Below, piece after piece: positions 37,352 through 47,924 of a DNA stretch of 64,000 nucleotides; position 1 is the stretch's first letter; every line of letters starts with the position of its first letter. The position numbers and the translations under genes are program-made. The stretch lies in the NCBI RefSeq assembly GCF_003597395.2, contig NC_133782.1, positions 10,111,135 through 10,175,134 of the forward strand. The letters are read 5' to 3'. The notes below the pieces were generated by a model. It saw only the letters and a list, made by a program, of their open reading frames with translations. It was not told where the DNA came from and did no database searches. This DNA comes from Chelonoidis abingdonii (taxonomy: Eukaryota > Chordata > Testudines > Testudinidae).

Positions 37352-38468
37352 CAGGGGTGAAAGTAATTTAAAAGATTTACCGGTACTTCAGAGTCCTTAG
37401 GAGGGGGCGGGGCCTCAACAGAAGAGTCATGGCCTCTACCGGAAGAGGCAGTGCCTTGAAGTCCCCAGACACTTTAAATCAGGATTTAAAGGGCCCAGGG
37501 CTGCGGTTGTGGTAGCAGCAGCTGGGAGCCCCGGGCCCTTTAAATCACCTCCAGAGCTACCCGCTACAGAGGCCCCTGGGAGCCCCAGGGGTGATTTAAA
37601 GAGCCTGGAGCTCCAGCTGCTGCTACCGCAGCAGAGCCACGGGCACTTTAAATCACCATCAGAGGGGGGCCCAGTCTCTGGCGGAGCTTTAAAGGGCCTG
37701 GGACAGTAGTGGCAGCCAAGCCCCTGGCCCTTTAAATTGCCACCTGAGCCCTGCCGCCGCTACCTCAGGGCTTTGACAGGTTCCGGGGATGATTTAAAGG
37801 GCCCGGGGCGGTAGCAGCTGCCGGAGCCCTGGACCCTTTAAATTGTCCCTGGAGCTCTGCTGCTGGAGCCCGGGGCAGGCAGCAGCTTGGCTCCAGTGAC
37901 TATTTTAAGGGCCAGGGTGGTAGCTGCTACCGCAGCCCTAGACCCTTTAAATCGCCGCCTGAGCCCCACCACCGCTACCCCAGGGCTCCGGCAGGCTCCA
38001 GGAATGATTTAAAGGGCTGGGGCAGTAGCGGCTGCCACAGCCCTGGACCCTTTAAATAGCTGCCAGAGCCCCGCCACTGCAACCCCAGGGCTTCAACAGG
38101 CTCAGGGGATGATTTAAAGGGCTGGGGCAGTAGCAGCTACCAGAGCCTCGGACCCTTTAAATTGTCCCTGGAGCTCTGCTGCTGGAGCCCTGAGGAGGCA
38201 GCAGCTGGGCTCCAGTGGCTATTTTAAGGGCTGGGGCTGTAGCGGCTGCTGCAGCCTCAGATCCTTTAAATAGCTGCCGGATCCCCGCTGCCGCTACCTC
38301 AGGGCTCCGGGGATGATTTAAAGGGTCTGGGGTGGTAGCTGCGGCAGGCGCCCCATGCCCTTTAAATCGCCGCCCAAGCCCCGCTGCCGCTTCCCCAGGG
38401 CTCTGGCAGCAATTTAAAGGGCCCGGGGCTCCAGCGTACCAGAGCGTACCGGCTTACTTTCACCTCTG
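37352..38468. mobile_element. 1.1-kb hAT-type element with internal higher-order minisatellite
   Basis: The element begins 'caggggtgaaagtaattt' and ends 'gcttactttcacctctg', with inverted ends and an inner 'taccggtac' / 'gtaccgg' pair. Flanks 'cccagtag' (37344-37351) and 'cccagtgg' (38469-38476) match 7/8 and sit in the CR1 tail. The interior is an array of 'ccctttaaat' and 'atttaaaggg' words alternating every 40-65 bp. Units of about 105-107 bp (for example at 37791, 38006 and 38111) are grouped into a 319-bp higher-order unit: 'ggaccctttaaattgtccc' occurs at 37831 and again at 38150. No transposase is encoded. Confidence 0.88.
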
Positions 38469-38608
38469 CCCAGTGGAGCCATTCTTATGGGTAGTTCCCA
38501 TCGCATTGTAGTCAATGGGAATTACCTGTAGTGTGAGGAGAGAGAATTAGGCCTCAGATTGAAGACAGTGGACTACTCACATGCTGAACGTGAAGCCTGT
38601 ACTGAGGT

Positions 38609-38729
38609 TAGGGTGACCAGACAGCAAATGTGAAAAATCGGGACTGGGTGGGGGGTAATAGAAACCTATATAAGAAAAAGACCCCAAATCAGGACTGTCC
38701 CTATAAAATCAGAACATCGAGACACCTTA
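38609..38729. mobile_element. TAGGG-type hAT MITE, copy D
   Basis: The left end 'tagggtgaccagacagc' is intact; the right end 'catcgagacacctta' is degenerate. Flanks 'actgaggt' (38601-38608) and 'gctgaagt' (38730-38737) match 6/8. Orientation is as copy C. It lies about 120 bp beyond the CR1 tail. Confidence 0.82.
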
Positions 38730-38737
38730 GCTGAAGT

Positions 38738-40410
38738 GCTTGGCCACATCGGGGCCAAAATGACCCTCTTAAACCTTTGCTGCTGACACATCAGGTTTTG
38801 CTAGGCAGCTTTTTCTTCCTCCTTTTGCTATGCAACTTGTTGCCTGAGCAACCCTTGTTGTCATTGGCACAAGTGGCAAAGATCAACTGTCGCTTTCTAA
38901 ACAAACATAATGGCTTTAAAATGTGTGTACTGAGTTTGATTGATTTATTTATTACTATTCATGGCAGTTGTATCTAATTCATTTTTCTCTCTTTTTAGTT
39001 TCATGCATTCATTGACTTTCCTTATTAATAGGAATATTGGGCAGCAGAATTCCTGCCCTGATAAGCAATATCACGGATATGTTTATCATTTATAATGGAC
39101 TGTATGATGCAAAATAAATAAAAATTATATGCCAATATCAATCTGATGGCCAACATGTTGGAGAATAGCTTTAAATTATTATAAGATGCCTTGTGATGGC
39201 AAAGACTCAAAGGAACATTTGCAGAAAGTTTTTAGATTCATCCTGTGACCTCAGATCACAGGCCCTACATACCTAAAACTTCCTAGGTTTAAGTACCCCT
39301 TAAAGGATAAAGGAAGGTCAAAGTATACCACGTAGGTAATTCCCATCTGACTACAAGGCAAGCTGTACATTTATCTCTCTCTCTTTTTTTTTTTTTACAG
39401 CTGAATTCCCTTCACACCCACCCATCAATGTCTGCTAAAATGCATGCTTAGTTAGACTTTAAGTTTTCATAATGCCCTGTACTTCTAAAGGCAACGTATG
39501 AATATTATTCCTATGCAGAAGCTTAACCCCTTTGTTCTCTGTTGAGTACATCTGTAATATAAACATCAAATCTCACAAGTTCACAATCTTAAACAACTAT
39601 TGTACTTTGAGGCACAAAGAACATGTGAAAAAAGTCAAAGGATTATTTCCTCTTAGAATAAACTTCGAATTTCATTACAGTACTCACCAGGTTATGTTCA
39701 GTAAAGTCTGATTTGTATTAAACTTTACAGATACACTTATTTGTACAAAAAAAGCAGTCATGAATATTCCCAGTAGGTTTTGGACGTTTTCCCCAAGTTT
39801 AGCTGTCTGCTGTGGAATGCGTTTTGTTTCATCACAGACAGTGAGATATGGAATAATGAGGATGTCATTTCGTTTAGAAGCTTGCATCAAAAATGTACAA
39901 AGCCCAGTGCAATGCTTGCTGCTTCATGATGTGATTAAAAGTGCTGCAAACAATTTTTGGAAAAGGATATTGGTTTTTCTGAGAAGGAAGATCATGGCAT
40001 TTTCTAAACATCCTTCTGCTTTGCCATTCTTCCCCCCTGAAGAGGCAAGACACTGTGTGACTAATTACCCAGTGTAATCAGTTAGGGTCATGGTATCCTC
40101 CATTTCACAGTTCTGCAGATGCCAGCCAGCTAGCTCCATTCCTATCTCTTTCACAGAGATTATGGATCAATATTCAGTGTTCAAACTGAAAACCAATTCT
40201 GATCAGTCTGAAAACAGTTTATCTATTTGCATCTGGGAGGGTAATTCCAATGCCTTAGCTCATGATGAGGCAAGTGACATGTGAAACAAATGGAGTCATA
40301 CATATACATATTCAGCCAGGAATTTTTTTTAAGTTAGGCTGACATCTAATCTAAATATATAATTAACCTGATTGTGCATGTAGAGCTGGTACTTGTTAGC
40401 TACACACACA
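38738..40410. other. Unique A/T-rich sequence
   Basis: No gene, RNA or recognisable repeat was found. The block around 39000-39230 ('atattgggcagcagaattcc', 'gataagcaatatcacgg') is repeat-free and could be conserved, but I see no direct sign of function. A T-run lies near 39386-39400. Confidence 0.4.
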
Positions 40411-40495
40411 GGCCCCAGTTCAGCAAAACATTTAAACATGTGCTTAACTTTAATGGGACTTAAGCACATGCTTAATGTTTTGCTGAATCAGGGCC
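40411..40495. repeat. 85-bp palindromic MITE
   Basis: 'ggccccagttcagcaaaac' mirrors 'gttttgctgaatcagggcc', and 'catgtgcttaac' mirrors 'ttaagcacatg', around the small loop 'tttaatggga'. The element is almost entirely stem and would fold into a hairpin. Flanking duplication could not be assigned. Confidence 0.75.
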
Positions 40496-42091
40496 ATACC
40501 TGTCTCTCTGGGCTGTTTCCTGAATTGTGATGTGAGAAGGTGCCATTCCCAACCTGCTCTCAGATACTGCCCATACACTCGGTGCAGTCCAAAGTCATCC
40601 CTTTCCTGGGGTTTGTTTTTATTAACACACAAATTAGAAATAATACAAAATAAAGCTTTGTTTATGACCTCTCCTTAGGCTTGGCAAATCCTAGGGTTCC
40701 TCCATCACAATTGCAAAGCCCACAGCCTAGGTCTTCTGTCTTTATAAAGACACTCCTCCTACCTTCCTTAAATTGGGGTAGGATAATAAGCCACCTGCAA
40801 TCATAAGTAATCAGAACCAAATTAACTTTCCCCAGAAAGAACAACAACAGCTGGCAGGGTGGGGTGTATCAGGCAAAAACTAGCAACCTGCTACATCATG
40901 TAATATCCATGCATAAGTTAGATATATACTAAATTTAAAACAATTGTGTGTCTGTTAAATTGACTTTAAAAGAACATGTACACATTAACCCCTTAGTGTG
41001 CCCATTTCCCACAGATAAATGTGTGTCACTTTGAACCTTTTTTCCCTCAATAATCCCCAATTTATCTGTGCACAAGCATAGTTTGTGTAGTCTACAGGAG
41101 TTCAGGGCAGAGGCTGATTGAAGTAAATGGAAAACAGCCAAGCAGAGGCAAAAATGGGCGAGAGAATGCAGTACATATTTGGCATGACAATTAGTTTGTG
41201 CTCAGAACAAGCCCAGGGTTAGTGCTGTAGATCAGGATTGAAGTGCAGTGGCAGAACTGTTTAGGGTAAACTGGCACAGAACCTGCATGTGTTGTGCCAA
41301 GCTGAAGCCAGAGATCTCACCCTATGCTCAGTTTCACTAGCAGCACATTTACACACACGCTTTCTTGTTTTTAACAAATGAAAAGTATATCTTGGAATTA
41401 CCTTATTCTATCCAAGCCTCAGGAAACCCTGATTCCAGTCATAATTTCAGTGCAGTTTACAAGTAAAACTGAATTCCAAATCTAACCTAGAATATTTTAC
41501 AGAGAAGGACTAGAATGAGGGAACTGAAAGAAAGTAAGATGGGAAGAAAGAGGAAAAGTCAAAGAATCAAACAGCCTAGTTCAACAAAGCTTAAAAAAAA
41601 AATCTCAGATTCAGACATCTGAAAATCAGCCCTCCTTAAGGTGTCTCAATTTGGGCACCCAAAATCACTAGCCTTTTTTTAAAAAAAAAAAAAAAATCTT
41701 GGGCTAAAAGCCTGGTATGTGCCCCTGCTATGCTCATTACATGCTCTACATCACCACTCAGTCCTTACTCCTATGTTCAGCTGTTAAACTTAAAGAGATC
41801 CTTAAAAGGGCCATTTACAGGTTCTATTGCCTCATCAGTAGAGTTACTATTCTGGGAGCTACAAATATAGTAGGCATAACTCTGCTGTCAGGTATATCCC
41901 TGCAACTTCATTGGCTATGAGCAGAATTCGGGGCATCTTATTTTGTTTTGTCTTCACATCATCCATATTCACACAGACATTCCAATCACTAAGGTTCAGA
42001 CGTTAATTCCTTTGGTCTGCATACTTCCTTGGGGATACACATGTAAACAAGACAATTTTTTTTCACATTACAGGTAACATTCGTGGAAATC
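40496..42091. other. Mostly unique sequence
   Basis: No gene was recognised. Fragments near 41600-41700 include 'gattcagacatctgaaaatc' and a long A-run (41681-41696) and may be diverged MITE sequence. Confidence 0.4.
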
Positions 42092-42106
42092 TAGTACTGA
42101 AAGAGT

Positions 42107-42290
42107 ATCAGAGGGGTAGCCGTGTTAGTCTGGATCTGTAAAAGCAGCAGAGAATCCTGTGGCACCTTATAGACTAACAGACGTTTTGGAGCGTGAGCTT
42201 TCATCTGACGAAGTGGGTATTCACCCACGAAAGCTCACGCTCCAAAACGTCTGTTAGTCTATAAGGTGCCACAGGATTCTCTGCTGCTTT
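42107..42290. mobile_element. Penelope-like element tails arranged as a perfect foldback
   Basis: The element starts with 'atcagaggggtagccgtg' (just after the flanking repeat), the start of a short Penelope-related repeat I know from turtles. The 64-bp segment at 42139-42202 is then repeated as an exact reverse complement at 42229-42292, with 26 bp between them. The right arm matches the 3' end of the coding Penelope copy at 60453-60505 ('gtctgttagtctataagg', 'gccacaggattctctgctg'). So the unit is one forward and one reverse copy of the same terminal region. No protein is encoded. The exact symmetry implies a recent origin or ongoing arm correction. Confidence 0.88.
42205..42242 (+). ncRNA. 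Hammerhead-ribozyme-like motif in Penelope tail
   Basis: The plus strand shows a CTGACGA box (42205-42211; pattern CUGANGA), stem II 'gtgggt'/'acccac' (42213-42218 with 42223-42228, loop ATTC), a GAAA box (42229-42232), a 3-bp stem III 'agc'/'gct' (42232-42234 with 42239-42241, loop TCAC) and C at 42242 as the cleavage-site base. These are the hammerhead core parts in the right order, with the minimal stem III known from Penelope-type hammerheads. One extra A (42212) separates the core from stem II. Activity is not shown, and in this copy the perfect foldback would compete with the ribozyme fold. Confidence 0.6.
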
Positions 42291-42305
42291 TAGTACTGAA
42301 AGAGT

Positions 42306-43014
42306 TAAGAGGAGCTGGAACTCCCTATTAGCCCATTCTGTGGCACCTGGAGAGGAGACACATAATTAAGGATTAGATGCAGCTGGGGAGAACCAGTCTG
42401 GGTGCTTCTGATAAAGGAAGGACTGCAGGGTAATAAGAGGAAGTTTTGGGGAAGGAGATTCTTTCTGAGAAAAACAGTCTGCAAAGAGGCTTGTAGGAAA
42501 GAACTTGTATTATGGGATCATTCCTGAAGGAAGAGAGCAGATAGAGACTCTTAAAGTAGGCTTGGGAAAAGACAGATAGTGGAGAAGAAGCCTGGTGGCT
42601 CAAGAGAAGACAACCCTGAGAGGCAGAGATCTATAACCAAGTGAGGAAGATTTTGGACATGGTAACCCATGGAAGGCGTAGGACTCTGTGTGACATGTCA
42701 AGAGAGCTAAGTGTACAGACCACTGATATCTTGAGCAGAAACAGGGAGACGCTATAGCTGAAGTGCCAGGACTTGCCACAGGAAGTTTCTCCAGCATGGT
42801 GAGTATGGCAACGTACTGTGACAGCTACAAGCATATGGTTATGATTGGTGCACATCCATTGTACTGTAGTGCTGGGGGGGGGAGGGATTGGTTGTTTAAC
42901 CTCTTCTGGTTTAGCATATGTGAGCTCATGTACAGTATGGCTAGGTGTAACCAAAAGCCACTGTATTCATTGGAAACTAGAACAAATAGAAACATTCTCA
43001 CAGATTGCTACCCC
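42306..43014. other. Unique purine-rich sequence
   Basis: A purine-rich stretch at 42306-42780 ('ggaagagagcagatagagac') has antisense open frames without motifs. No gene or repeat was recognised. A G-run lies at about 42874-42882. Confidence 0.4.
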
Positions 43015-43317
43015 CGGTCTAGTGGTAATGTATGGCACGTGTGCCAAAGTTGGCACGTGAGTTGATTTTCAGTGGCACTCACACTGCCTGGGTCCTGGCC
43101 ACCGGTCTGGGGGGCTTTGCATTTTAATTTAATTTTAAATGAAGCTTCTTAAACATTTTAAAAACCTTTTTAGTTTACATACAACGATAGTTTAGTTATA
43201 TATTATAGACTTATAGAAAGAGACCTTCTTAAAATGTATTACTGGCACATGAAAGCTTAAATCAAAGTGAATAAATGAAGACTTGGCACACCACTTCCGA
43301 AAGGTTGCCGACCTCTG
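43015..43317. mobile_element. hAT-type non-autonomous element, left end degenerate
   Basis: The body matches a turtle repeat I recognise: 'ggcacgtgtgccaaagttgg', 'cagtggcactcacactgcc', 'ttttaaatgaagcttctta' and the right end 'aaaggttgccgacctctg'. The expected mirrored left end has decayed to 'ctagtggtaatgtatggcac', so I could not confirm an 8-bp flank. No transposase frame is present. Confidence 0.7.
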
Positions 43318-43373
43318 TATTAAAGAGAGTGATTCTAATGAAAATGGAGATGATAATGTATATTACTTTTGTC

Positions 43374-43502
43374 TAGGATGACCAGGTGTCCTGATTTTAT
43401 AGGGACAGTCCTGATATTTGGGACTCTGTCCTTTTTTTTAAAGGGCTCGTATTTATCCCCACTCCCTTCCCGATTTTTCACACTTGCTATCTGGTCACCC
43501 TA
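43374..43502. mobile_element. TAGGG-type hAT MITE, copy E
   Basis: Ends are 'taggatgaccaggtgtcc' and 'gctatctggtcaccсta'-type (43486-43502). Flanks 'cttttgtc' (43366-43373) and 'ctgttgtt' (43503-43510) match 6/8. Orientation is as copy A. It is the most diverged of the copies with both ends readable. Confidence 0.85.
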
Positions 43503-43510
43503 CTGTTGTT

Positions 43511-44864
43511 CAATCAGCAGTGCAAGCAAACTCTGCATTTGTTCCCTAATCCGAACGCATGCAAAGTCACAGTCAATGTAGGAATCTTAGGGCATGCCCT
43601 GCTAGCCTAAATAGAAGGAACCCCCTCCAGAATCTCACTTTCAGATTCTTTTTCTGTTTTATGTCTCATTCTCATGTCTCCCTTGTTCAATAAAAACAGG
43701 AAGGGCAAGTTCTTCCAACAGCCAGACATTGATATTCAATAATAACTTACTATAGGCTCAATTCTGCATAACGTACTTGCTGTGAGCAGTTTACGGAGAG
43801 CAGTTCTTGCTCATTGCCCTTACCTCACAGCTCCACACACAACCTCAATCCCTAATCACAGTTATGAGAGAATAGAAGCTGTAGTCAGGACCTGGTTGCT
43901 AAAATTAATACCATTTTGGCTTCTTTCTTCTCAGTGCTTCCATTCCCCTCTCCTAGCTGTCTGTGGGTGTTTTGAAAATGACATTAAAGGTCAGTTGAAA
44001 AACCAGTTGCAAAGATACCACTAAGCCTGAATGAGTCTATAGGTAGTTATAAGAACTTGTTTCACATTATTCAACATTTCCAGCACAGTTGCTGGGGGTT
44101 AATTAGATTTTTGACCCCTAAAAATTTTAAGTGTCTGTGATGACTGACTTTCCAACTGATCTCTTTCTGTTTCTCACACAAAATTAATAACAAATAGACT
44201 GTGAATAAATAAAACTCTTTTTGTATTCATTCATACAGGGACAAAGAATGTGTTTCTGACACTTAATTAAATATCCAAATGTCTACAAGATCTATAATAA
44301 ACCACTTCAAGACCTCTAAATGTCAGGGGAAAACACACATCTTACACAAAATGTTTTCCCATCACTAAAGCTGTGAAGAAGATATAGCACTTATAGAAAA
44401 AAAACAAACAAGTGCACATTTTATCTTGAAAGTACTATTTCAAAAGCTACTGAACTACTAGTTTTGCAGCATGATGAGTGGAATTATTTTAATTTATTGC
44501 ACAGGAGCTTGAAACATTAGTTTTACAGATGCCTGGCTGTTATGAAATAATTCAAATACTGAGATTAGGCTGTTTGCATAACAAAACACTGAAAACATTT
44601 AACTCTGTTCTCTTACTTAAATTCACCTAGCTCGTTTCAATGGGATCCAGTCTTTTATTTTATTTTTTTTTCCTTTTCTCCTCCCCTTCATTCCAAAGGC
44701 ATATACCTGTACTTGGACAATAGTGGTGGGTTTTTTTGTTTGGGTTTTTTTAATTTAACGCCATAGGAACTCTAGCACGCCCCTCACCCTCTCTACCCCA
44801 ACACCTCTCCCTTGTAATATTTTTTTGTTTAAATGTTGGGTGCAGAATATGAGCACCATATTAA
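43511..44864. other. Unique sequence, no gene seen
   Basis: No gene, RNA or recognisable repeat was found. T-rich tracts occur at 44655-44680 and 44731-44755. Confidence 0.45.
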
Positions 44865-45015
44865 TACCCCTTGGCATTCTTTAGCACCTTTGATGCAAGG
44901 ACTCCAAAGGGATATTGCAAATGTTACAGAATCAAGCTTCATAACACCCTTGTTGGGTAGGTAATTGTTTTTATGCATTAGTAAACTGAGGCAAAGAGGC
45001 TAGGCTTCTTGAAGG
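44865..45015 (-). repeat. MIR-like SINE fragment
   Basis: 'cataacacccttgttgggta', 'ggtaattgtttttatgc' and 'agtaaactgaggcaaagagg' are the reverse complement of the MIR 3' half. Divergence is high. Confidence 0.55.
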
Positions 45016-46492
45016 ATTGTGAGAGAGGCCTAAATACTAGTGAAATTCGGTGTCAGTTGGGTGTCAAACTCCCTCAGGGGTCTCTGCAAACAGCAGCCTA
45101 AGTTGCTAAGTCCTGGAAGAGAGTGCTGCATACAAGATGGCACAAGTGAGCAACAGGTTGTGTGTTCATACAACTCCACAAATGCTGTGGGGTTGACGAA
45201 TGGCTCCTCACCCTAAAAATGCACAAGAAGCAATGCAGTCACTACTGTGGGGCCTAGGCAGTAACGGAATTAGCTCCTGTTCCCACTCAAGTGGTGTCTT
45301 CACCCAATGCTTCCGTGCTGTGCATGGGCTAATGGCGTAAGCCTGTCCACATCCACCCCAGTGCTGCATCTGTTCCACAGTAAGCAGTAATGGCTGGAAC
45401 CATCTAGCAGTGCAGATCAAGCACAGCATAGCCCTACTCTCAGACAGTGGAAATGCTGCAATTCTGATGCACTTGTGGCATTATAGGCACATGATAGACG
45501 CAAATGTGAGCGGGCTCTGTGGCTTGTTCAAGTCTACATTAAAATAATAATCCAAGCAACTATGGCTGAATTTGGACAGCAATCTACTACAGGTGCTCAG
45601 ACACCCACATTAATAGTAAGTGACTGAGTACTGTTACATTAAATGTCAGAGAAATAACAAAATAACAACAACAAAAGCTGCTTATTTCTAAAGGGTTTCT
45701 AGAATATGGGTGGTAGTTATGAAGATCTTTCATACTTTGGCTCCTGTTGTGTGTCTACTGCTGACGCAGGTCCAAAATCTCTTTATTTTTTAAAGCAACA
45801 ACAGATACTTAAGGCCCTAAAATAAACAGTATACCAGTAAAGTAGGTTGGATGTAATGTTAGTAAGGGGTAACAAATGCTAGAGAGGTGTCCAACCCGAA
45901 CCTTAGATCTGAACCTGGAAGAGTTCAAAATATGGATCCAGATCAGAATTTTGGCCCTGATTGATTGAAACTGAAATCAATGAAAAGTTTCAATGGGTTT
46001 TTTGGATCAGCTGCTTAGTGACCTGAGTTCACGTTTAGCCAATGCAGTTTTAAAAAATGCATGATGATCAGCTTTTCCATTTACTTACATGCTAATCCAA
46101 AACATGGAATGCAGTATTTTCTCCTACAGACTCCTCCTATAGTGTCTTCAAACACAATTGTGGTAGCAACCGCAAAAATCCCAGCATAAAACTGAAAGTC
46201 AGATGGGTTCCACTTGCTCTTGGGCACTGCCCCAACACTACTCTGCTTTTGCAAGGTTGTCTCAATCACTCTTGTTGGGTAGCAGTGATCTGGGCAGGCA
46301 TTACTTAATCTGTTTACTGTACTGGAACACAAGCAATGTGTTACACACACATGTACTTTGGTCAAATTCACAATCCAACAGAGACATCTCATGATAAGAG
46401 GATGTGATTCAACATATGATGCAATGAATTATATTGTGAGGCATCCATGAAGACAGTTGTCAGATTCATTTGTGACTTGTTACCTTACTAGA
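45016..46492. other. Unclassified sequence, no gene seen
   Basis: The GC-richer part at about 45090-45530 may be an unrecognised repeat. No gene or RNA was recognised. Confidence 0.35.
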
Positions 46493-47440
46493 GGGACCAG
46501 GTGTTCAGTTTTTGACCAGAACACCCAGTAGAAAAGGGATCCTAGTGGCTCCAGTCAGCACCACTGAATGGGCTGCTGACTATCCAGTTGGCAGTGCCAC
46601 ACAGCTCCATGCCACGCAGCTCCTAGGCTTAGTGGCAGCCAGGGGAGGTCTGCATGCTACCCCACCCACAGACACAGTTCCCAATGGCTGGCTCAGGGCA
46701 AGGGATGAACTAGCATGACTCGCAAGCACTCAGCAGGTGGCTGTTGAGGGGTCATGGCGTGTGCCTCTCCCACTGCTGCCGGCCATCTTCTCCTCCTCAG
46801 GCTCCTCCTGTGGCTGGGCTCAAGCTGCGGCATGTGCTTCTGTGGCAAACCGTGGTCTGTCGCCCCATCACTAACACCCAGGAGTTCAAGGTATCCCCTT
46901 CTCTGAGTGCTGGGAATGAGGCTGTGGGAGGGGGGGCGGAGAATGAGACAAACCCAGCATGTGGCCTGGGCCGGGCTCCTCAGGGAGTTGGCCTCTTCCT
47001 CTGCATCCTCTCTCTTCCACCCCCTGCCTCCATCTTTTCCGCTCCAGCCTATCCTCCTCCTTTACTGGCTGGGTGGCTTAGGCAGCCCCTGGAAGAGTGG
47101 AGTCCTCCTGGGCACCATCATGATCAGACAGAGAAAATAAAAAGGCAATAAAACTCAGTCAGCAGCCCAGGCAGAGCAGAGCCCCCTCAATGCCAGGCAG
47201 CCAGCTTCCAGCCTCTTTGCTCTGGGGCCAAACCTTCACACTGGGCACGGCAGTACTGCAGCCTCCTCGGTGAGGGGCTTAGAGGCACAGGAAGTCTCCT
47301 GCAGGTAGGGTGACCAAGCAACGGAAGGAGGGGAGATGAAGTGAGTGGAGGTTGGGGCCTTGGGAAGGGATGGGGCCTCGGAAGGGGCAGGGCAAGGGTC
47401 TTTGGCTTTCTGGAATTAGAACGTTGGCAACCATACCCTC
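46493..47440. mobile_element. GC-rich composite turtle-type repeat
   Basis: The left side 'gggaccaggtgttcag' followed by 'tttttgaccagaacaccc' is a GC-rich repeat I recognise from turtle sequences. The right side, read in reverse ('ggttgccaacgttctaatt', then 'cccttgccctgccccttcc'), is another familiar turtle repeat start. The outer edges 'ctagaggga' and 'accctctag' are inverted, which may mean one long element. The limits and the number of elements are uncertain, and the open frame of 135 codons inside has no motif. Confidence 0.45.
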
Positions 47441-47924
47441 TAGATGATTAAATCTCAGAACCTATATGAAGTTCTGAGTATGAGCAATGCGAATTCCACA
47501 TGCTGTCTGTTATTACAGTATCATGCCACTGCTATGGAAATCATGCTTTTCTCTCTCCTCACTTTGGGAGGCTCATTGTGTGCTCTGCTCACTGACTACT
47601 TGAAGGAAGGTTCTGCAAGGCAGTCAGAACAGTAGCAGGAAAAGAAAAGACATGAGTGTCATCCTCTCTTTCAACGGCAAATGCACGAAAACAGGCAGTA
47701 TAGGAAGTGGTGCTGGTACCAGCAGAAGGCTTGGGTGTGTCAGTTTGCTTGCTTGGTATAATTTTGATCCATGGAGTCATACAGCTTTGCAGTCTTATTT
47801 CTTTGCAAATGGTACTGTGTGCAAAATGAGGCTGCCCAAAAATAATGTGCATTTCCTGCTTGTATCCAATTTCCACAGAAATATATTTAGCATGTTATAC
47901 AGGTGACACCCTAGTCACTGATTT
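47441..47924. other. Unique sequence, no gene seen
   Basis: Overlapping open frames of 84-95 codons on both strands (47589-47906) lack motifs. No repeat was recognised. Confidence 0.4.

Larger units (their letters stand above)
35450..38491 (+). mobile_element. CR1 LINE carrying three nested hAT insertions
   Basis: A plus-strand CR1 starts within the reverse transcriptase coding region and runs to the 3' UTR ('tgggctaggtggacctttgg' near 37318) and tail ('attcttatgg' at 38481-38490). It is interrupted by TAGGG-type MITEs at 35786-35910 and 37165-37281 and by a 1.1-kb hAT element at 37352-38468. Each insertion has an 8-bp duplication of CR1 sequence, and removing them restores a continuous CR1 of about 1.7 kb. 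The copy is 5'-truncated. Confidence 0.93.
42092..42305. repeat. 15-bp direct repeat flanking the Penelope foldback
   Basis: 'tagtactgaaagagt' occurs exactly at 42092-42106 and again at 42291-42305, immediately outside the foldback element. One base at the right junction could belong to either the element or the repeat. It is read as a target-site duplication showing that the structure between them entered as a single unit. Confidence 0.9.

Noticed and set aside
37509..37709. Proline/alanine-rich open frame
   Set aside because: It is a product of the GC-rich tandem array inside the hAT element.
46744..47151. 135-codon open frame
   Set aside because: Proline-rich, low-information sequence inside a GC-rich composite repeat with no motif or splice context.
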